In this document: one piece after another, positions 55,069 to 64,000 of the stretch
How the letters are laid out: each line of letters starts with the position of its first letter
Position numbering within the stretch: the first letter of the stretch is position 1
Origin: Oleiphilaceae bacterium
Lineage (GTDB): Bacteria > Pseudomonadota > Gammaproteobacteria > Pseudomonadales > Oleiphilaceae
Assembly (NCBI GenBank): GCA_022447365.1
Contig: JAKVBL010000007.1
Location: 62,001-126,000, forward strand
Reading direction: 5' to 3'
Length of the DNA stretch: 64,000 nucleotides
The notes under the pieces: generated by a model
Database searches by the model: none
What the model was told of the DNA's origin: nothing
The model's input: the letters and a program-made list of their open reading frames with translations, nothing else
Translations under genes and position numbers: made by a program

Positions 55069-56104
55069 TAATATCTTCTCTATTAAAGGCGCGCGCGAGC
55101 GCAGTTTCTAGGTAATTTAATTCTGCTTCGTTTTTCGGAACAGAAACACGAAGGCCTAAACCGTTATCTAACAAACGGACATACACGCCATCACTCAGTA
55201 GCCGTTCGAATATAATGAGTGCGTCAGGTGTTCTGATTATTGAAAATAGCTTTACTGCGCTGTTTACATCACTAAAGTATCGCCGTAACACAACATCTAA
55301 TTTGCGAGACCAAACTGTCACTTCTTCACAAGCAGAACGCAACCATGCCTGATCTGCTACAACACGTTCAAACAGCGTTAAAGATGGCCCGCTAATGCCC
55401 CACAATGGGATGTCACTCTTTACGACATGGCGTAACTGAGTAGAAACACCCACCGCTCCGATACGCGCGCCAGGAAGACCTGAAAATTTACCGAACGAGC
55501 GTAGAACAATTAAGTTCTCTAGCCCGGGCTTACCAACGTAACTCGACACGGAAAACTCATGATGAAAATCGACAAAAGCCTCATCAATGATCATCCATTT
55601 TCCAGCCGCGGTCATTCGCTCGGCTAACGTAATAATTTCTTTTGCGGTAAGAAAGTCTCCACTTGGATTATTTGGATTGATCACAACACAAATATCAACA
55701 GCTTCGATTAGTTCATTAGAAGCCAAGACGTCATACTCATACAGTCGTGCATCCACTTTTTGCCAATGATAGCGATGTTCAGCATAACCCTCACTCGGCA
55801 CCGCAACTGACAAAGACTTATCGAGCTGTTGCTTGAATAGCTTAGGCAGATACTCAATAGCCCACTGAGAACCTGGTGTCAGGAGGAAGTTCTCATTGTC
55901 ATAGTATTGCGCAACCCTCTCTTTCAAAGAGGGCGAGATATTCGGGAGAGATTTCCATTGTTCTGGCTCGTTATCTAGTTTGTCATAGGCAAAAGGATTG
56001 ACCGCACTCGATAAATCTAAAATGCTACCTTGCAAATCCCGCTCATATCTCAAGCATGAAAGGTCTCCACCATGTTTTGGCCTAGGTTTCGAAATATCAG
56101 TCAT
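55061..56104 (-). CDS. Threonine-phosphate decarboxylase (CobC/CobD type)
   Basis: A 347-residue PLP enzyme that makes (R)-1-aminopropan-2-ol phosphate for the nucleotide loop. The start at 56104 (MTDISKPRPKHGGDL) overlaps the btuC stop by four bases; an upstream frame would read through btuC. The N-terminal HGGDL block is typical of the family, and LRSFGKFSGLPGARIG contains the PLP Lys. Symbols vary: cobC in Pseudomonas-type naming, cobD in Salmonella. Confidence 0.88.
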   Translation of the reverse strand: MTDISKPRPKHGGDLSCLRYERDLQGSILDLSSAVNPFAYDKLDNEPEQWKSLPNISPSLKERVAQYYDNENFLLTPGSQWAIEYLPKLFKQQLDKSLSVAVPSEGYAEHRYHWQKVDARLYEYDVLASNELIEAVDICVVINPNNPSGDFLTAKEIITLAERMTAAGKWMIIDEAFVDFHHEFSVSSYVGKPGLENLIVLRSFGKFSGLPGARIGAVGVSTQLRHVVKSDIPLWGISGPSLTLFERVVADQAWLRSACEEVTVWSRKLDVVLRRYFSDVNSAVKLFSIIRTPDALIIFERLLSDGVYVRLLDNGLGLRVSVPKNEAELNYLETALARAFNREDISA

Positions 56105-57138
56105 GAACGTGCATCTCTTCGCACTAGCACTAGTAAGAAAAAAGCACTCCCCAGCGCTGCTGTAATTACGCCAATTGGCAGCTCTGTTCCCTCGTGCAAG
56201 ACCCGAGCAAGCACATCCACCCAAATCATGAAAATACCACCCACCATGGCCACAGCAACAAACAAGTTAACACGTAATCCAATAACTAATCTTCGAACAA
56301 TATGAGGAATCATCAAGCCAACAAAACCGATGCCACCGCAATTTGCGACCAACACTGCGGTCATTAGCGAACTCATCACCAGCATCCCAAGGCGTAAGCG
56401 TACGACATTAACACCAAGCGCCTTTGCATTTTCATCTCCAGCCAACATGGTTTTTAGAGGCCGAGAAAAGGCGAAGAAGCAAAGCAAGCTAATCAGTAAA
56501 ACGACAATCACCGGTCCTATTGAAGCCCACTCCGCGCGAGCAAAGCTTCCTAAGGTCCAAAAGATAAGTGATGCAGCTGCCAAGGGATCAGACAAATACA
56601 AAACTAAACTTGTCGCCGCACTAAACATGAAGGACGTCGCGACACCCGCAAGCAACATACGTTCAACGTTTCCGCTTCGCCCTGCCAGTGCGATGACGAT
56701 TACTACCGAAAAAAGGCTGCCAGCAAACGCACCAACCGCAATACTATATTCTGAAAATCCAGAAATTGCCGATACGCTAGTGCCTGACAACGCCGCAATC
56801 ACCAGCACAGCCCCAAAGGATGCACCGGAGGAAATACCAAACAAATATGGGTCTGACAGGGGATTTCTCGTGACGGTCTGAAGTACCGCACCAGCAAGGG
56901 ACAAACCTGCTCCCGCAAGAAACGCCAATACCGCTCTTGGGGCACGTAACTCCCATATAATACGTTCACGTATCGCACTGATTTCAGATTCTTGGCCTGT
57001 CAGAAGGCTGAAAGTACTCGAAAGCACGTCATTAAAAGTAATGCTCGCCGCACCGAAGACGACAGAAACAAACAGACTGAACATGGCCACAGCCACGCAA
57101 AGGCTTATAAAAACAGTTGTTCGCGTTATGCCTATCAC
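56101..57138 (-). CDS. btuC: Cobalamin ABC transporter permease (BtuC)
   Basis: A 345-residue FecCD-family permease with about ten hydrophobic segments. GAVLQTVTRNPLSDPYLFGISSGASFGAV and GGIGFVGLMIPHIVRRLVIG are family signatures. It is coupled to btuD by a four-base overlap. Together with BtuD and BtuF it imports corrinoids from the periplasm. Confidence 0.93.
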   Translation of the reverse strand: MIGITRTTVFISLCVAVAMFSLFVSVVFGAASITFNDVLSSTFSLLTGQESEISAIRERIIWELRAPRAVLAFLAGAGLSLAGAVLQTVTRNPLSDPYLFGISSGASFGAVLVIAALSGTSVSAISGFSEYSIAVGAFAGSLFSVVIVIALAGRSGNVERMLLAGVATSFMFSAATSLVLYLSDPLAAASLIFWTLGSFARAEWASIGPVIVVLLISLLCFFAFSRPLKTMLAGDENAKALGVNVVRLRLGMLVMSSLMTAVLVANCGGIGFVGLMIPHIVRRLVIGLRVNLFVAVAMVGGIFMIWVDVLARVLHEGTELPIGVITAALGSAFFLLVLVRRDARS

Positions 57139-57959
57139 TGACGGTGAACTCCGTCTTGAAAGGCGAAACTAACGCGCGGATGGTCATATAAAGGATGGCG
57201 ATCGACGACACAGCATGTCCGATATACTTCACTAATAAGATCCTCGTTCAGTACATCTTCCGGAGAACCTTGGGCGCATAATTTTCCGTGATTTAAGACA
57301 ATAATTTCATCACAAAACGCAGCCGCTAAATTCAAATCATGAAATGAAGCAAAGACCGTCACCGGAAGGGCCTTAACTTTACGAAGCACCTCTAACTGAA
57401 AATGAATATCTAAATGGTTAGTCGGTTCATCCATGATGAGTAGCTGCGGCTTTTGGAGCAAGGCTCGTGCTAAATAAGCCCTTTGCTTTTCGCCGCCTGA
57501 CAGAACTGAAAAGGGCTTCTCTGCAAGTTCACTAAGCTCCATCTCTTTGAGGAGCTGCGCGATCAAGGCATCATCATCTCGAGTATTCCATTCAAACAAG
57601 CCCTTATGGGGCGTCAGCCCTTGTGCGATAACATCATGAACACTTAAGCCCATATAGTCATTTTGTTCTTGAAGAATGACAGCGGTTTTTAGGGCAGATT
57701 GTTTCGCACTCAATTCCCAAACATTCTGTTCATCCACAAACACTTCGCCCTCAGTGGGTTTAGTTACTCGATAGACACATCGCATCAAAGAGGACTTCCC
57801 TGCGCCGTTTGGGCCAATAAGGCCAACAAACTTGCCCTTCTCGATTTTAAATGAAACATCATCAAGAATTTTTACTGGGGATGCTAATCCTCTGCTTGGT
57901 GCTGTCCAACTTAAATGTTCTACCCGCAACATCGTTGCATTTTTAATTTGCGAAGACAT
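57135..57959 (-). CDS. btuD: Cobalamin ABC transporter ATPase (BtuD)
   Basis: A 274-residue ABC ATPase. Walker A GPNGAGKSS, Q-loop in VILQEQNDYMG, signature LSGGEKQRAYLARAL, Walker B LLIMDEPTNHLD and H-loop ASFHDLNLA are intact. The ATG at 57959 follows the cbiB stop by five bases and is chosen over a longer frame that overlaps cbiB. Confidence 0.93.
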   Translation of the reverse strand: MSSQIKNATMLRVEHLSWTAPSRGLASPVKILDDVSFKIEKGKFVGLIGPNGAGKSSLMRCVYRVTKPTEGEVFVDEQNVWELSAKQSALKTAVILQEQNDYMGLSVHDVIAQGLTPHKGLFEWNTRDDDALIAQLLKEMELSELAEKPFSVLSGGEKQRAYLARALLQKPQLLIMDEPTNHLDIHFQLEVLRKVKALPVTVFASFHDLNLAAAFCDEIIVLNHGKLCAQGSPEDVLNEDLISEVYRTCCVVDRHPLYDHPRVSFAFQDGVHRQ

Positions 57960-57964
57960 ACCGC

Positions 57965-58999
57965 TCACCAGCCCAATACTAGCGACACTAGAAACAGCAC
58001 AGAAAAGCCTAACATTAGGCACCTGTGTATCCAGCGAATCATTGTGATTGATCGCGTTAAATCGAGAGGTGTTGGCTCGGGGCCGGCTCCCAAAACTGGA
58101 CGTATTTTAACTGAACCATCGTAGACAGCCCGTCCTCCTAAGGAGACACCCAATGCTAGTGCACCAGCGGCCATCACTGGACCAGCGTTTGGGCTATACC
58201 AATTTCGCCCATTTCTTAATGCTTGTACAAAACGGCGAATTGAAATCGAAAAAATCAAAGCACAAAGGCGTGCAGGAATATAACCAAGGACGTCGTCGAC
58301 GCGCGCGGAGAAACGTCCAAAATAATTATACCGAGTGTTACGATAGCCCCACATTGAATCTAAGGTATTAGATACTTTAAAAAATACGGCACCAATCGGG
58401 CCTCCAATAAGGAACCAAAACAAAGGCGCAATCACTCCATCATTTTCGTTCTCGGTAAGTGTTTCAATCGCCGCTTTGGCAATCTCTGGTTCTTCAAGCG
58501 AACACGTATCGCGACTGACCACCCTTGAAAGAGCAACTCTAGCATTTTCAACATTTCCACTCGCGAGAGTGGTTTCGACTGAAGAAATGTGCTGAATCAA
58601 AGAGCGAGGAGCAATACATATATACAAGATAATGACCGACAGCATACCAAACCATACATGTACGTTATCACTCTCTATGATCGCTGACGGCGCCAACACC
58701 ACTAGCAAAATACAAATAAACACTGAGCTATGCACAATAAACGACGCACTCACACCCCTTATTAGCAATCGAGGTCTATTGTTATTCTCAGGATAAAAAG
58801 CTCGTTCAACGACCGCGATAAGATTTCCAAGGCCAACGATCGGATGATATTTTTTTGGCTCACCAAGTATCGAATCGAATACAAAAGCCAACACAACACA
58901 CATTGAAGCGTAAACCGGATTAGTAAAAATCGGGAAAAACGAAAGCTCAGCGAATGCGCTCAAGGTTGGCGAAAGCAGATCTGGTGATAAAAGATACAT
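57965..58999 (-). CDS. cbiB: Adenosylcobinamide-phosphate synthase
   Basis: Amidates adenosylcobyric acid with aminopropanol (phosphate). It is 344 residues, an integral membrane protein of the CbiB/CobD family. DSILGEPKKYHPIVGLGNLI near the start and AIETLTENENDGVIAPLFWFLIGGPIGA are diagnostic. The Salmonella name is cbiB, Pseudomonas cobD. Confidence 0.94.
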   Translation of the reverse strand: MYLLSPDLLSPTLSAFAELSFFPIFTNPVYASMCVVLAFVFDSILGEPKKYHPIVGLGNLIAVVERAFYPENNNRPRLLIRGVSASFIVHSSVFICILLVVLAPSAIIESDNVHVWFGMLSVIILYICIAPRSLIQHISSVETTLASGNVENARVALSRVVSRDTCSLEEPEIAKAAIETLTENENDGVIAPLFWFLIGGPIGAVFFKVSNTLDSMWGYRNTRYNYFGRFSARVDDVLGYIPARLCALIFSISIRRFVQALRNGRNWYSPNAGPVMAAGALALGVSLGGRAVYDGSVKIRPVLGAGPEPTPLDLTRSITMIRWIHRCLMLGFSVLFLVSLVLGW

Positions 59000-59006
59000 A
59001 ACCAGC

Positions 59007-59537
59007 TCACTTCACTGAAAGGGGTAAACCGGCGACGACTAAACTCACATGATCACAGATAGTCGCTAGGGATTGATGCAAGCGTCCAGCTTCATCACAA
59101 AAATCACGGGTAAGTTTATCCATACCAATGAGTCCCATATTGGTTTCATTAGACACCAAAATACAAGGTGTATCTGTCGTCTCTAGTTGCCCCTTAAACA
59201 CAGAAATAAACGAATCTTTATGGTCAACGACCTCTGGTTTTACAAGCAAATTGGTCAACCATAGTGTTAGGCAATCAATTACAATAACACCAACGCTCGG
59301 GTCTTCATCTAAATCTCTTAAAGCATTAGCAAGATCGACAGGCTCTTCGATCACCACCCAATTATCCGGTCTCTGGATTTGATGCTTGCTAATACGCTGA
59401 GCCATTTCTTCGTCAAGAGCTTGTGCGGTTGCGACTAATGCAACGTTAAGTTTAGTGTTGCTCGCTACATCTGCAGCAAGAGTCTCTGCATATCGACTTT
59501 TTCCAGACTTAACACCCCCAAGGACTAGATGCTTCAT
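59007..59537 (-). CDS. cobU: Adenosylcobinamide kinase/guanylyltransferase
   Basis: A 176-residue bifunctional enzyme making adenosylcobinamide-GDP. P-loop [13 protein letters not shown], the HQIQRPDNW catalytic His region and [11 protein letters not shown] are typical. It overlaps cobQ by four bases (ATGA). Confidence 0.95.
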   Translation of the reverse strand: MKHLVLGGVKSGKSRYAETLAADVASNTKLNVALVATAQALDEEMAQRISKHQIQRPDNWVVIEEPVDLANALRDLDEDPSVGVIVIDCLTLWLTNLLVKPEVVDHKDSFISVFKGQLETTDTPCILVSNETNMGLIGMDKLTRDFCDEAGRLHQSLATICDHVSLVVAGLPLSVK

Positions 59538-60988
59538 TCATCTAACTCCAAGAAACTGAGCACATTCTCCATATCGATGCTTTCATCAAATGCAACAGCT
59601 AAGCGCTCAATTGACGCTTCACGAACAGCTTGATAGTCAAGTTGTTCTTTAACTTTAAAGCCCGCCCAATTTAGCACAGAAGTAAGCGCATCAGGTGTAT
59701 CTATAAGACCATGCCAGTATGTCCCCGCAATATTTGAATCAAGGCTCACAGCGCCGTCTGAATTACCATTCTCATAGTGAATAAACGGCCTATCTAATGA
59801 TTCACCATGCGTACGACCAGCATGTATCTCATAACCTTGGACGGCAACACCATCTGAGGCAAACTGCCCTCTTACCCGAACAAGCGCTTTTTCTTTTGTT
59901 AGCTCCGTATGATGTTCCAAGAACCCAAAGCCCTGAGATGAACCTGGATCGCCTTCAATACCATCAGGATCATCAATGCTTTGGCCCAGCATTTGATAAC
60001 CGCCGCAGATGCCGAGGACTTTCCCACCGTATCGAAGATGTTTATTTATTGCATCTTCCCATCCTTGCTCACGCAAAAAGGCTAGATCGGCGCGAACCGA
60101 CTTAGAACCAGGAAGGATAATTAAATCTGCAGGAGGAATGTCTCCATTCGGAGGAACATAAGTAAAGTTTATTTCTGGATGTAAACGCAAAGCCTCGAAA
60201 TCTGTGTGATTACTAATGCGCGGAAGCACTGGCACTACAACACGAAACTCACCGTCTTGCTTCAAGTTGTCATCTGGCAACGCATCTTCTGCATCAATAT
60301 TCAAACCATGAAGATAAGGCAAAACACCCAATACAGGTTTGCCAGTGCGCTGTTCTAACCATTCGAGTCCATTCTCTAAGAGTTTTATATCGCCCCGAAA
60401 TCGATTAATCACAAAACCCACAACGCGATTTTGCTCACTTTCGCTAAGAAGATCTAAAGTCCCCACTAAGTGCGCGAACACACCTCCTTTATCGATGTCC
60501 GCGACAATAATGACAGGGCAATCAGCCGCTTCAGCAAAGCCCATGTTAGCGATATCTCGATCGCGAAGATTTATCTCGGCCGGGGAGCCTGCACCTTCCA
60601 CAATGACACACTGATATTGTTCTTCGAGCCGCTGATGAGATTCAAGGACCGCGTCCATCGCCAAGGTTTTGTATTGGTGATAGCTGACTGCATCCATATC
60701 ACCTTTAGCCTTACCGTGCACAATGACTTGTGCACCAATATCTGTATTGGGCTTCAGCAAGATCGGATTCATATCGGTATGAGGTTCAAGATGACAGGCC
60801 TGCGCTTGTAGGGCTTGCGCACGACCTATCTCTCCACCATCGGCGGTCACAGCGCTGTTCAGCGCCATGTTCTGAGGTTTGAACGGTACCACCGAAATTC
60901 CTCGGTGATACAGGCAACGACACAAGGCGGCGACGAGAATGCTTTTACCTGCATCCGAGGTCGTGCCTTGTATCATTAATGTGGACAT
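59534..60988 (-). CDS. cobQ: Cobyric acid synthase
   Basis: Glutamine-dependent amidation of adenosylcobyrinic acid a,c-diamide to adenosylcobyric acid. It is 484 residues (CobQ/CbiP). The N-terminal P-loop-like GTTSDAGKS and [24 protein letters not shown] are diagnostic. The glutaminase domain carries the nucleophile Cys in [10 protein letters not shown] and the His in YWHGLID. Its presence implies a source of cobyrinate, either de novo elsewhere or salvaged. Confidence 0.95.
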   Translation of the reverse strand: MSTLMIQGTTSDAGKSILVAALCRCLYHRGISVVPFKPQNMALNSAVTADGGEIGRAQALQAQACHLEPHTDMNPILLKPNTDIGAQVIVHGKAKGDMDAVSYHQYKTLAMDAVLESHQRLEEQYQCVIVEGAGSPAEINLRDRDIANMGFAEAADCPVIIVADIDKGGVFAHLVGTLDLLSESEQNRVVGFVINRFRGDIKLLENGLEWLEQRTGKPVLGVLPYLHGLNIDAEDALPDDNLKQDGEFRVVVPVLPRISNHTDFEALRLHPEINFTYVPPNGDIPPADLIILPGSKSVRADLAFLREQGWEDAINKHLRYGGKVLGICGGYQMLGQSIDDPDGIEGDPGSSQGFGFLEHHTELTKEKALVRVRGQFASDGVAVQGYEIHAGRTHGESLDRPFIHYENGNSDGAVSLDSNIAGTYWHGLIDTPDALTSVLNWAGFKVKEQLDYQAVREASIERLAVAFDESIDMENVLSFLELDE

Positions 60989-61000
60989 AAAATTCGTGTT

Positions 61001-62176
61001 TTAGTTAGTTGTATCGGCGAATTCAATTCTAACAGGATTACGAATAGTGTTGATGGTCGCCACCGATGAATCATCCGCTATGCTAATCACTTCTATACGA
61101 GGATTAACTGTATCGCCAAGTGCAACCCAAAGTTGGTTACTTGAATCAATCTCGATTGTTTTAATGTCTAAACCTGAAAATCCATCGTTCGGCGAAGCAC
61201 TTACAGCTCCAGATGTTGGGTTAAACTGAATAAGGTCATTATCCTGAAAGGCGTTATAACGAATTAAATATGCTTTATTGTCTGATGGCGATACTTTAAC
61301 ACCCGCAATTTGTCCATTAACATTATTATCGTCAACTAATAAAGTACTCGAATATGTGATGCCCGAAATGTCAACTTTCTCAATCCCACCGGTAAGCTCA
61401 CGTGGCTCAGATCCATCAAATGAGGCATACTTCCCCAAGCCCGACACATATATGTAATCGCCGACTAAATCGATGTCTGAAGCATTCTTAATGCCTAACT
61501 CGAATGCCTCTCCAGAACCATTGACGCCAACTTCAAAGTTGGTTGAAGTGTCAATCACTAAAATACGTGAGGTTTGAGGCACGAATAGCCCGTCTAGGCC
61601 GGCTAACAGAACGTAAAGTAAGCCATCTTCCACAAAACCATCGACTGCACGAATTCCTGCGCCAAAGCTATATTTCGAATAGTCTAAGCGATCTACGATA
61701 AAATCACTTTGTTGATTACTATCGGTAACGCTTGGATTAATCTCAATAATCTCATCAGTACCAAAAGGCAAAACATAAGCCTGTGTTTCAGATACAAACA
61801 CCACCGTATATGGGTTTGGATTATCGCTATCATCCTTAGCCACAGAGTATTCCCAAATTGGGTTCTCGGCATCATCAAATGAGAATTTCGCTAAGTTGTT
61901 AATCCCGAAACGCCCCATGCGATAGAAATGATCGCCAAATGTTAGAAAGCGTACATCAGATAAATCTTGAGCAGCATAATCCGAAGAAATTTCGAAAGCT
62001 GGGATTGTATCAGTAAACTGAACAGCGCTTGATGTAAAGTCTGCTGATACCGTGGAAATTACCGCGCAGTCAAAACAGTCGACAGAGTTGTCAGTTGAAT
62101 CACTACTTGAACATGCGCCAAGAAATGCCGAAATAGATACTAATGCGGTCGCTTTTATTAATTGTCTAGCATTCAT
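61001..62176 (-). CDS. Predicted beta-propeller lipoprotein in the BtuB operon
   Basis: A 391-residue lipoprotein: lipobox AFLGACSSS with acyl-accepting Cys22 followed by Ser, so it should go to the outer membrane. About six strand-rich repeats of 40-55 residues follow (for example HFYRMGRFGINNLAKFSFDD, QAYVLPFGTDEIIEINPS, LLYVLLAGL..SRILVIDTS, YIYVSGLG..GIEKVDIS, KAYLIRYN..LIQFNPT, QLWVALGD..IEVISIADD), the pattern of a beta-propeller. It lies 13 bases after btuB and 12 before cobQ. In Bacteroides, BtuG is a propeller lipoprotein that captures B12 for BtuB; a similar role is inferred from position and architecture, not homology. Confidence 0.7.
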   Translation of the reverse strand: MNARQLIKATALVSISAFLGACSSSDSTDNSVDCFDCAVISTVSADFTSSAVQFTDTIPAFEISSDYAAQDLSDVRFLTFGDHFYRMGRFGINNLAKFSFDDAENPIWEYSVAKDDSDNPNPYTVVFVSETQAYVLPFGTDEIIEINPSVTDSNQQSDFIVDRLDYSKYSFGAGIRAVDGFVEDGLLYVLLAGLDGLFVPQTSRILVIDTSTNFEVGVNGSGEAFELGIKNASDIDLVGDYIYVSGLGKYASFDGSEPRELTGGIEKVDISGITYSSTLLVDDNNVNGQIAGVKVSPSDNKAYLIRYNAFQDNDLIQFNPTSGAVSASPNDGFSGLDIKTIEIDSSNQLWVALGDTVNPRIEVISIADDSSVATINTIRNPVRIEFADTTN

Positions 62177-62189
62177 TTTTTCAGTTCCT

Positions 62190-64000
62190 TTAATTGAAGG
62201 TATAGCTATAGGTTAGGAAAGCTCGTCGTCCCGGACCCGGGTAACGATTAAAATCTTCGATTCTTTCGTCTGTAATATTTTCTAAGGAAAGCCTTGCGTT
62301 GTGCTGACCCAAACGGCGCTCGATACTAACGTTAATCTGTTCATTTGTTGGCATCTCTGCAGACGCACTTCGATCATAATAACCACCATCTTGGCGTTGA
62401 TACTCCAAATTTAGCTTGTAGTCGAACACCGAAAATTCATTTGAAATAGTCGCAGCAGATTCATACACGCCAGCGAGAGAGTTCCCCTTAAAAGCTGGGA
62501 TATCAGACGTGTCTTCACTATTTTGCAAAGTCGCCCTTAACCCAGCTTTCCAAAATTCAGTCAATAGAATGCTCCCGTCTACTTCAAGACCATATATCTG
62601 CGCACTTGCAGCGTTTTCAGCGCGACCTATTCCGCGCGAATCGAAAATAACGACAATCGCATCTTTTAGTGATCTGTAAAACAAGGAGGAGTTAAGGTTG
62701 GAATTCCCCTGCAAAAACTGCAATCCAAGTTCCGCGTTGGTTGCATACTCTTCGACCAGCTCGTCATTGCCTAACAACGAACCGGTGTCGCCAAACAATT
62801 CGCTAAGTTTGGGCGGACGGACTTCGTGAGAGAGGCTTGCGGTGAGTGCGAGGGATGGAAAAAACGTGTAGCGCAGGCCGCTGTAAGCAGCGTAATAAGA
62901 TTCAGTATTACTAACTGATTTTGGAATATCTTGATCGTCTTGCAAATAACGAAGACCAATCTTACCGGTTAGTTGTAAGGTACCCGCATTATTTAACCAT
63001 TCATCTTGAGCAATCAATGATGTTTGCATGCGCGATGCATCCGTAGACGTGTTCTGAATAAGGTCTTCGTTTTCATATTTTTCAAAACGTAGCAGTGCGG
63101 CAATATTGAACAAATGATTACCCGAAGATAAAGCCCAGTCAGTTTTAACGCCTATATTAGATGACTCAGATTTCTCTAGATTTGCAGACAGACCAACTTT
63201 GTTTTCAGTGTCGTCATACTCGCCTTTCAACAGCGAACCATAAATCTGATAAGACGCTTTTAACCTAGTAGAAAGTTCATGATTCAACTTACTTTGAATA
63301 GATAGGGTTTCAACATCATATGTCGCCGAATTATCTTTGGCGTTTCGCGCAGTCTGCACGCCCTTAGAAGACTTCGAGTAGCGAACTACGTTATTGGCAT
63401 CTAAAGACTTAGAGATATCTGTGACCGCAGATAAATGAATCGCTCCTTGCTCGTATTGTGCGTTTTGACGACGCTGTACCTCATCATCGAAAGGATTGTT
63501 AGGAGTCTGCCGATCATTTAAAAACTCATAGTCGTTGTCGCTAGAAACATACTCTGCATTAACAAGATAATTTGTATCTCCAGAATGAAAAGCAGAGGTC
63601 AACGCGCCGAGCTGGCTTTTGAACGATCCATAGCCCGCCCTCACAGTATGATAAGGATTCGCAGCACCTTTTTTGCTTACGAGATTTATTGCACCACCAA
63701 TTGATGACACGCCCAACTGCGCTGGGGTATTACCACGATATATTTCTATTCTCTCGATTGAGCTCAATTGAATATTGCCAAGATCAACAATTCCACCGTG
63801 CGCATCATTCAATAACATGCCGTCGAGAAACACATTAACTTGTGCTGCACTAGACCCACGGATACTCACAGTCGAATAAGAACCTATCCCACCTACTTGA
63901 CGAATTTGAACGCCACTCTGATCAGATAACACATCCGCGACATTAGAGAACTCATGACCAAACTCACTAGAACGAATTACTGTTGTATGACTTGAAGTAT
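62190..64000 (-). CDS. btuB: TonB-dependent cobalamin receptor BtuB (5' end cut by window edge)
   Basis: Outer-membrane TonB-dependent receptor. The frame is open to base 64000, and the visible part begins within the plug (HTTVIRSSEFGHEFSNVADVLSDQ), so the signal peptide and TonB box lie outside. A GTG at 63932 is internal, not the start. Plug signatures SIRGSSAAQVNVFLDGMLLNDAHG and SSIERIEIYRGNTPAQLG are present, then a 22-strand-type barrel ending RRAFLTYSYTFN. The barrel identity as BtuB is supported by the 12 cobalamin genes that follow in the same orientation. A B12 riboswitch would be expected upstream, beyond the window. Confidence 0.88.
   Translation of the reverse strand, partial: TSSHTTVIRSSEFGHEFSNVADVLSDQSGVQIRQVGGIGSYSTVSIRGSSAAQVNVFLDGMLLNDAHGGIVDLGNIQLSSIERIEIYRGNTPAQLGVSSIGGAINLVSKKGAANPYHTVRAGYGSFKSQLGALTSAFHSGDTNYLVNAEYVSSDNDYEFLNDRQTPNNPFDDEVQRRQNAQYEQGAIHLSAVTDISKSLDANNVVRYSKSSKGVQTARNAKDNSATYDVETLSIQSKLNHELSTRLKASYQIYGSLLKGEYDDTENKVGLSANLEKSESSNIGVKTDWALSSGNHLFNIAALLRFEKYENEDLIQNTSTDASRMQTSLIAQDEWLNNAGTLQLTGKIGLRYLQDDQDIPKSVSNTESYYAAYSGLRYTFFPSLALTASLSHEVRPPKLSELFGDTGSLLGNDELVEEYATNAELGLQFLQGNSNLNSSLFYRSLKDAIVVIFDSRGIGRAENAASAQIYGLEVDGSILLTEFWKAGLRATLQNSEDTSDIPAFKGNSLAGVYESAATISNEFSVFDYKLNLEYQRQDGGYYDRSASAEMPTNEQINVSIERRLGQHNARLSLENITDERIEDFNRYPGPGRRAFLTYSYTFN

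Noticed and set aside
56330-56881. 183-codon plus-strand frame opposite btuC
   Set aside because: Antisense to a well-supported permease; low-complexity Ala/Thr composition.
51094-62189. Cobalamin riboswitch within the cobalamin operon
   Set aside because: All gaps inside the operon are under 45 bases, too short for the element. If present it must be upstream of btuB, outside the window.

Overview
The window is about 64 kb of chromosomal, gene-dense DNA from a gammaproteobacterium, most likely a marine or other aquatic heterotroph. The best evidence is the conserved gammaproteobacterial block tsaE-amiC-mutL-miaA-hfq-hflX-hflK-hflC-DUF2065-hisZ-purA with queG divergent from it, plus cmoA-cmoB, a bioBFHCD operon divergent from comF, and a BtuB/BtuFCD-type cobalamin locus. 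Base composition looks moderate, in the low to mid 40s of percent GC by eye. I cannot place it to genus. No tRNA, rRNA, CRISPR array, insertion sequence or prophage was seen, and no gap between genes exceeds about 300 bases.

Layout. 1-8.1 kb: a truncated thioesterase, a MAPEG protein, a secreted trypsin-like protease, a sulfide/persulfide operon (ETHE1-like dioxygenase, DUF442 phosphatase/sulfurtransferase-like protein, SulP transporter), a DUF3047 protein, and mmsA-mmsB of valine degradation. 8.2-14.4 kb: an AsmA protein and two paralogous DmdC/FadE-type acyl-CoA dehydrogenases; a PsrA-like palindrome lies upstream of the second. 14.6-20.4 kb: a small flagellar-rod-like protein, the biotin operon and comF. 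20.4-25.8 kb: an LhgO-like oxidoreductase, dinB, srkA, a small membrane protein and cmoAB. 25.8-37.4 kb: the purA-to-tsaE block. 37.5-40.1 kb: queG, a degenerate metallo-beta-lactamase-fold protein, a glutathione transferase and the fossil C-terminus of a response regulator.

40.2-43.6 kb: a purine permease with two RutR-like operators in its leader, then a BigR-like ArsR repressor with two YeeE/YedE transport proteins behind a 35-bp palindrome. This is the other half of the sulfide system seen at 1.7-4.6 kb. A GNAT acetyltransferase is divergent. 43.7-51.1 kb: an accessory island with a sodium:solute symporter, an atypical phosphoesterase, a divergent pair of an amino-acid-binding sensor kinase and a REC-GGDEF diguanylate cyclase, an alanine-racemase-fold PLP enzyme and a DUF819 transporter.

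51.1-64.0 kb (right edge): one very long minus-strand cobalamin operon: btuB (cut by the edge), a propeller-like lipoprotein, cobQ, cobU, cbiB, btuD, btuC, cobC-type decarboxylase, btuF, cobO, cobT, cobS, bluB. Together these import corrinoids and carry out adenosylation, side-chain attachment, lower-ligand synthesis and nucleotide-loop assembly. Corrin-ring genes are not in the window. The most interesting candidates are the lipoprotein encoded next to BtuB, which resembles in position and architecture the Bacteroides BtuG, and the amino-acid sensing/c-di-GMP island at 43.7-51.1 kb.
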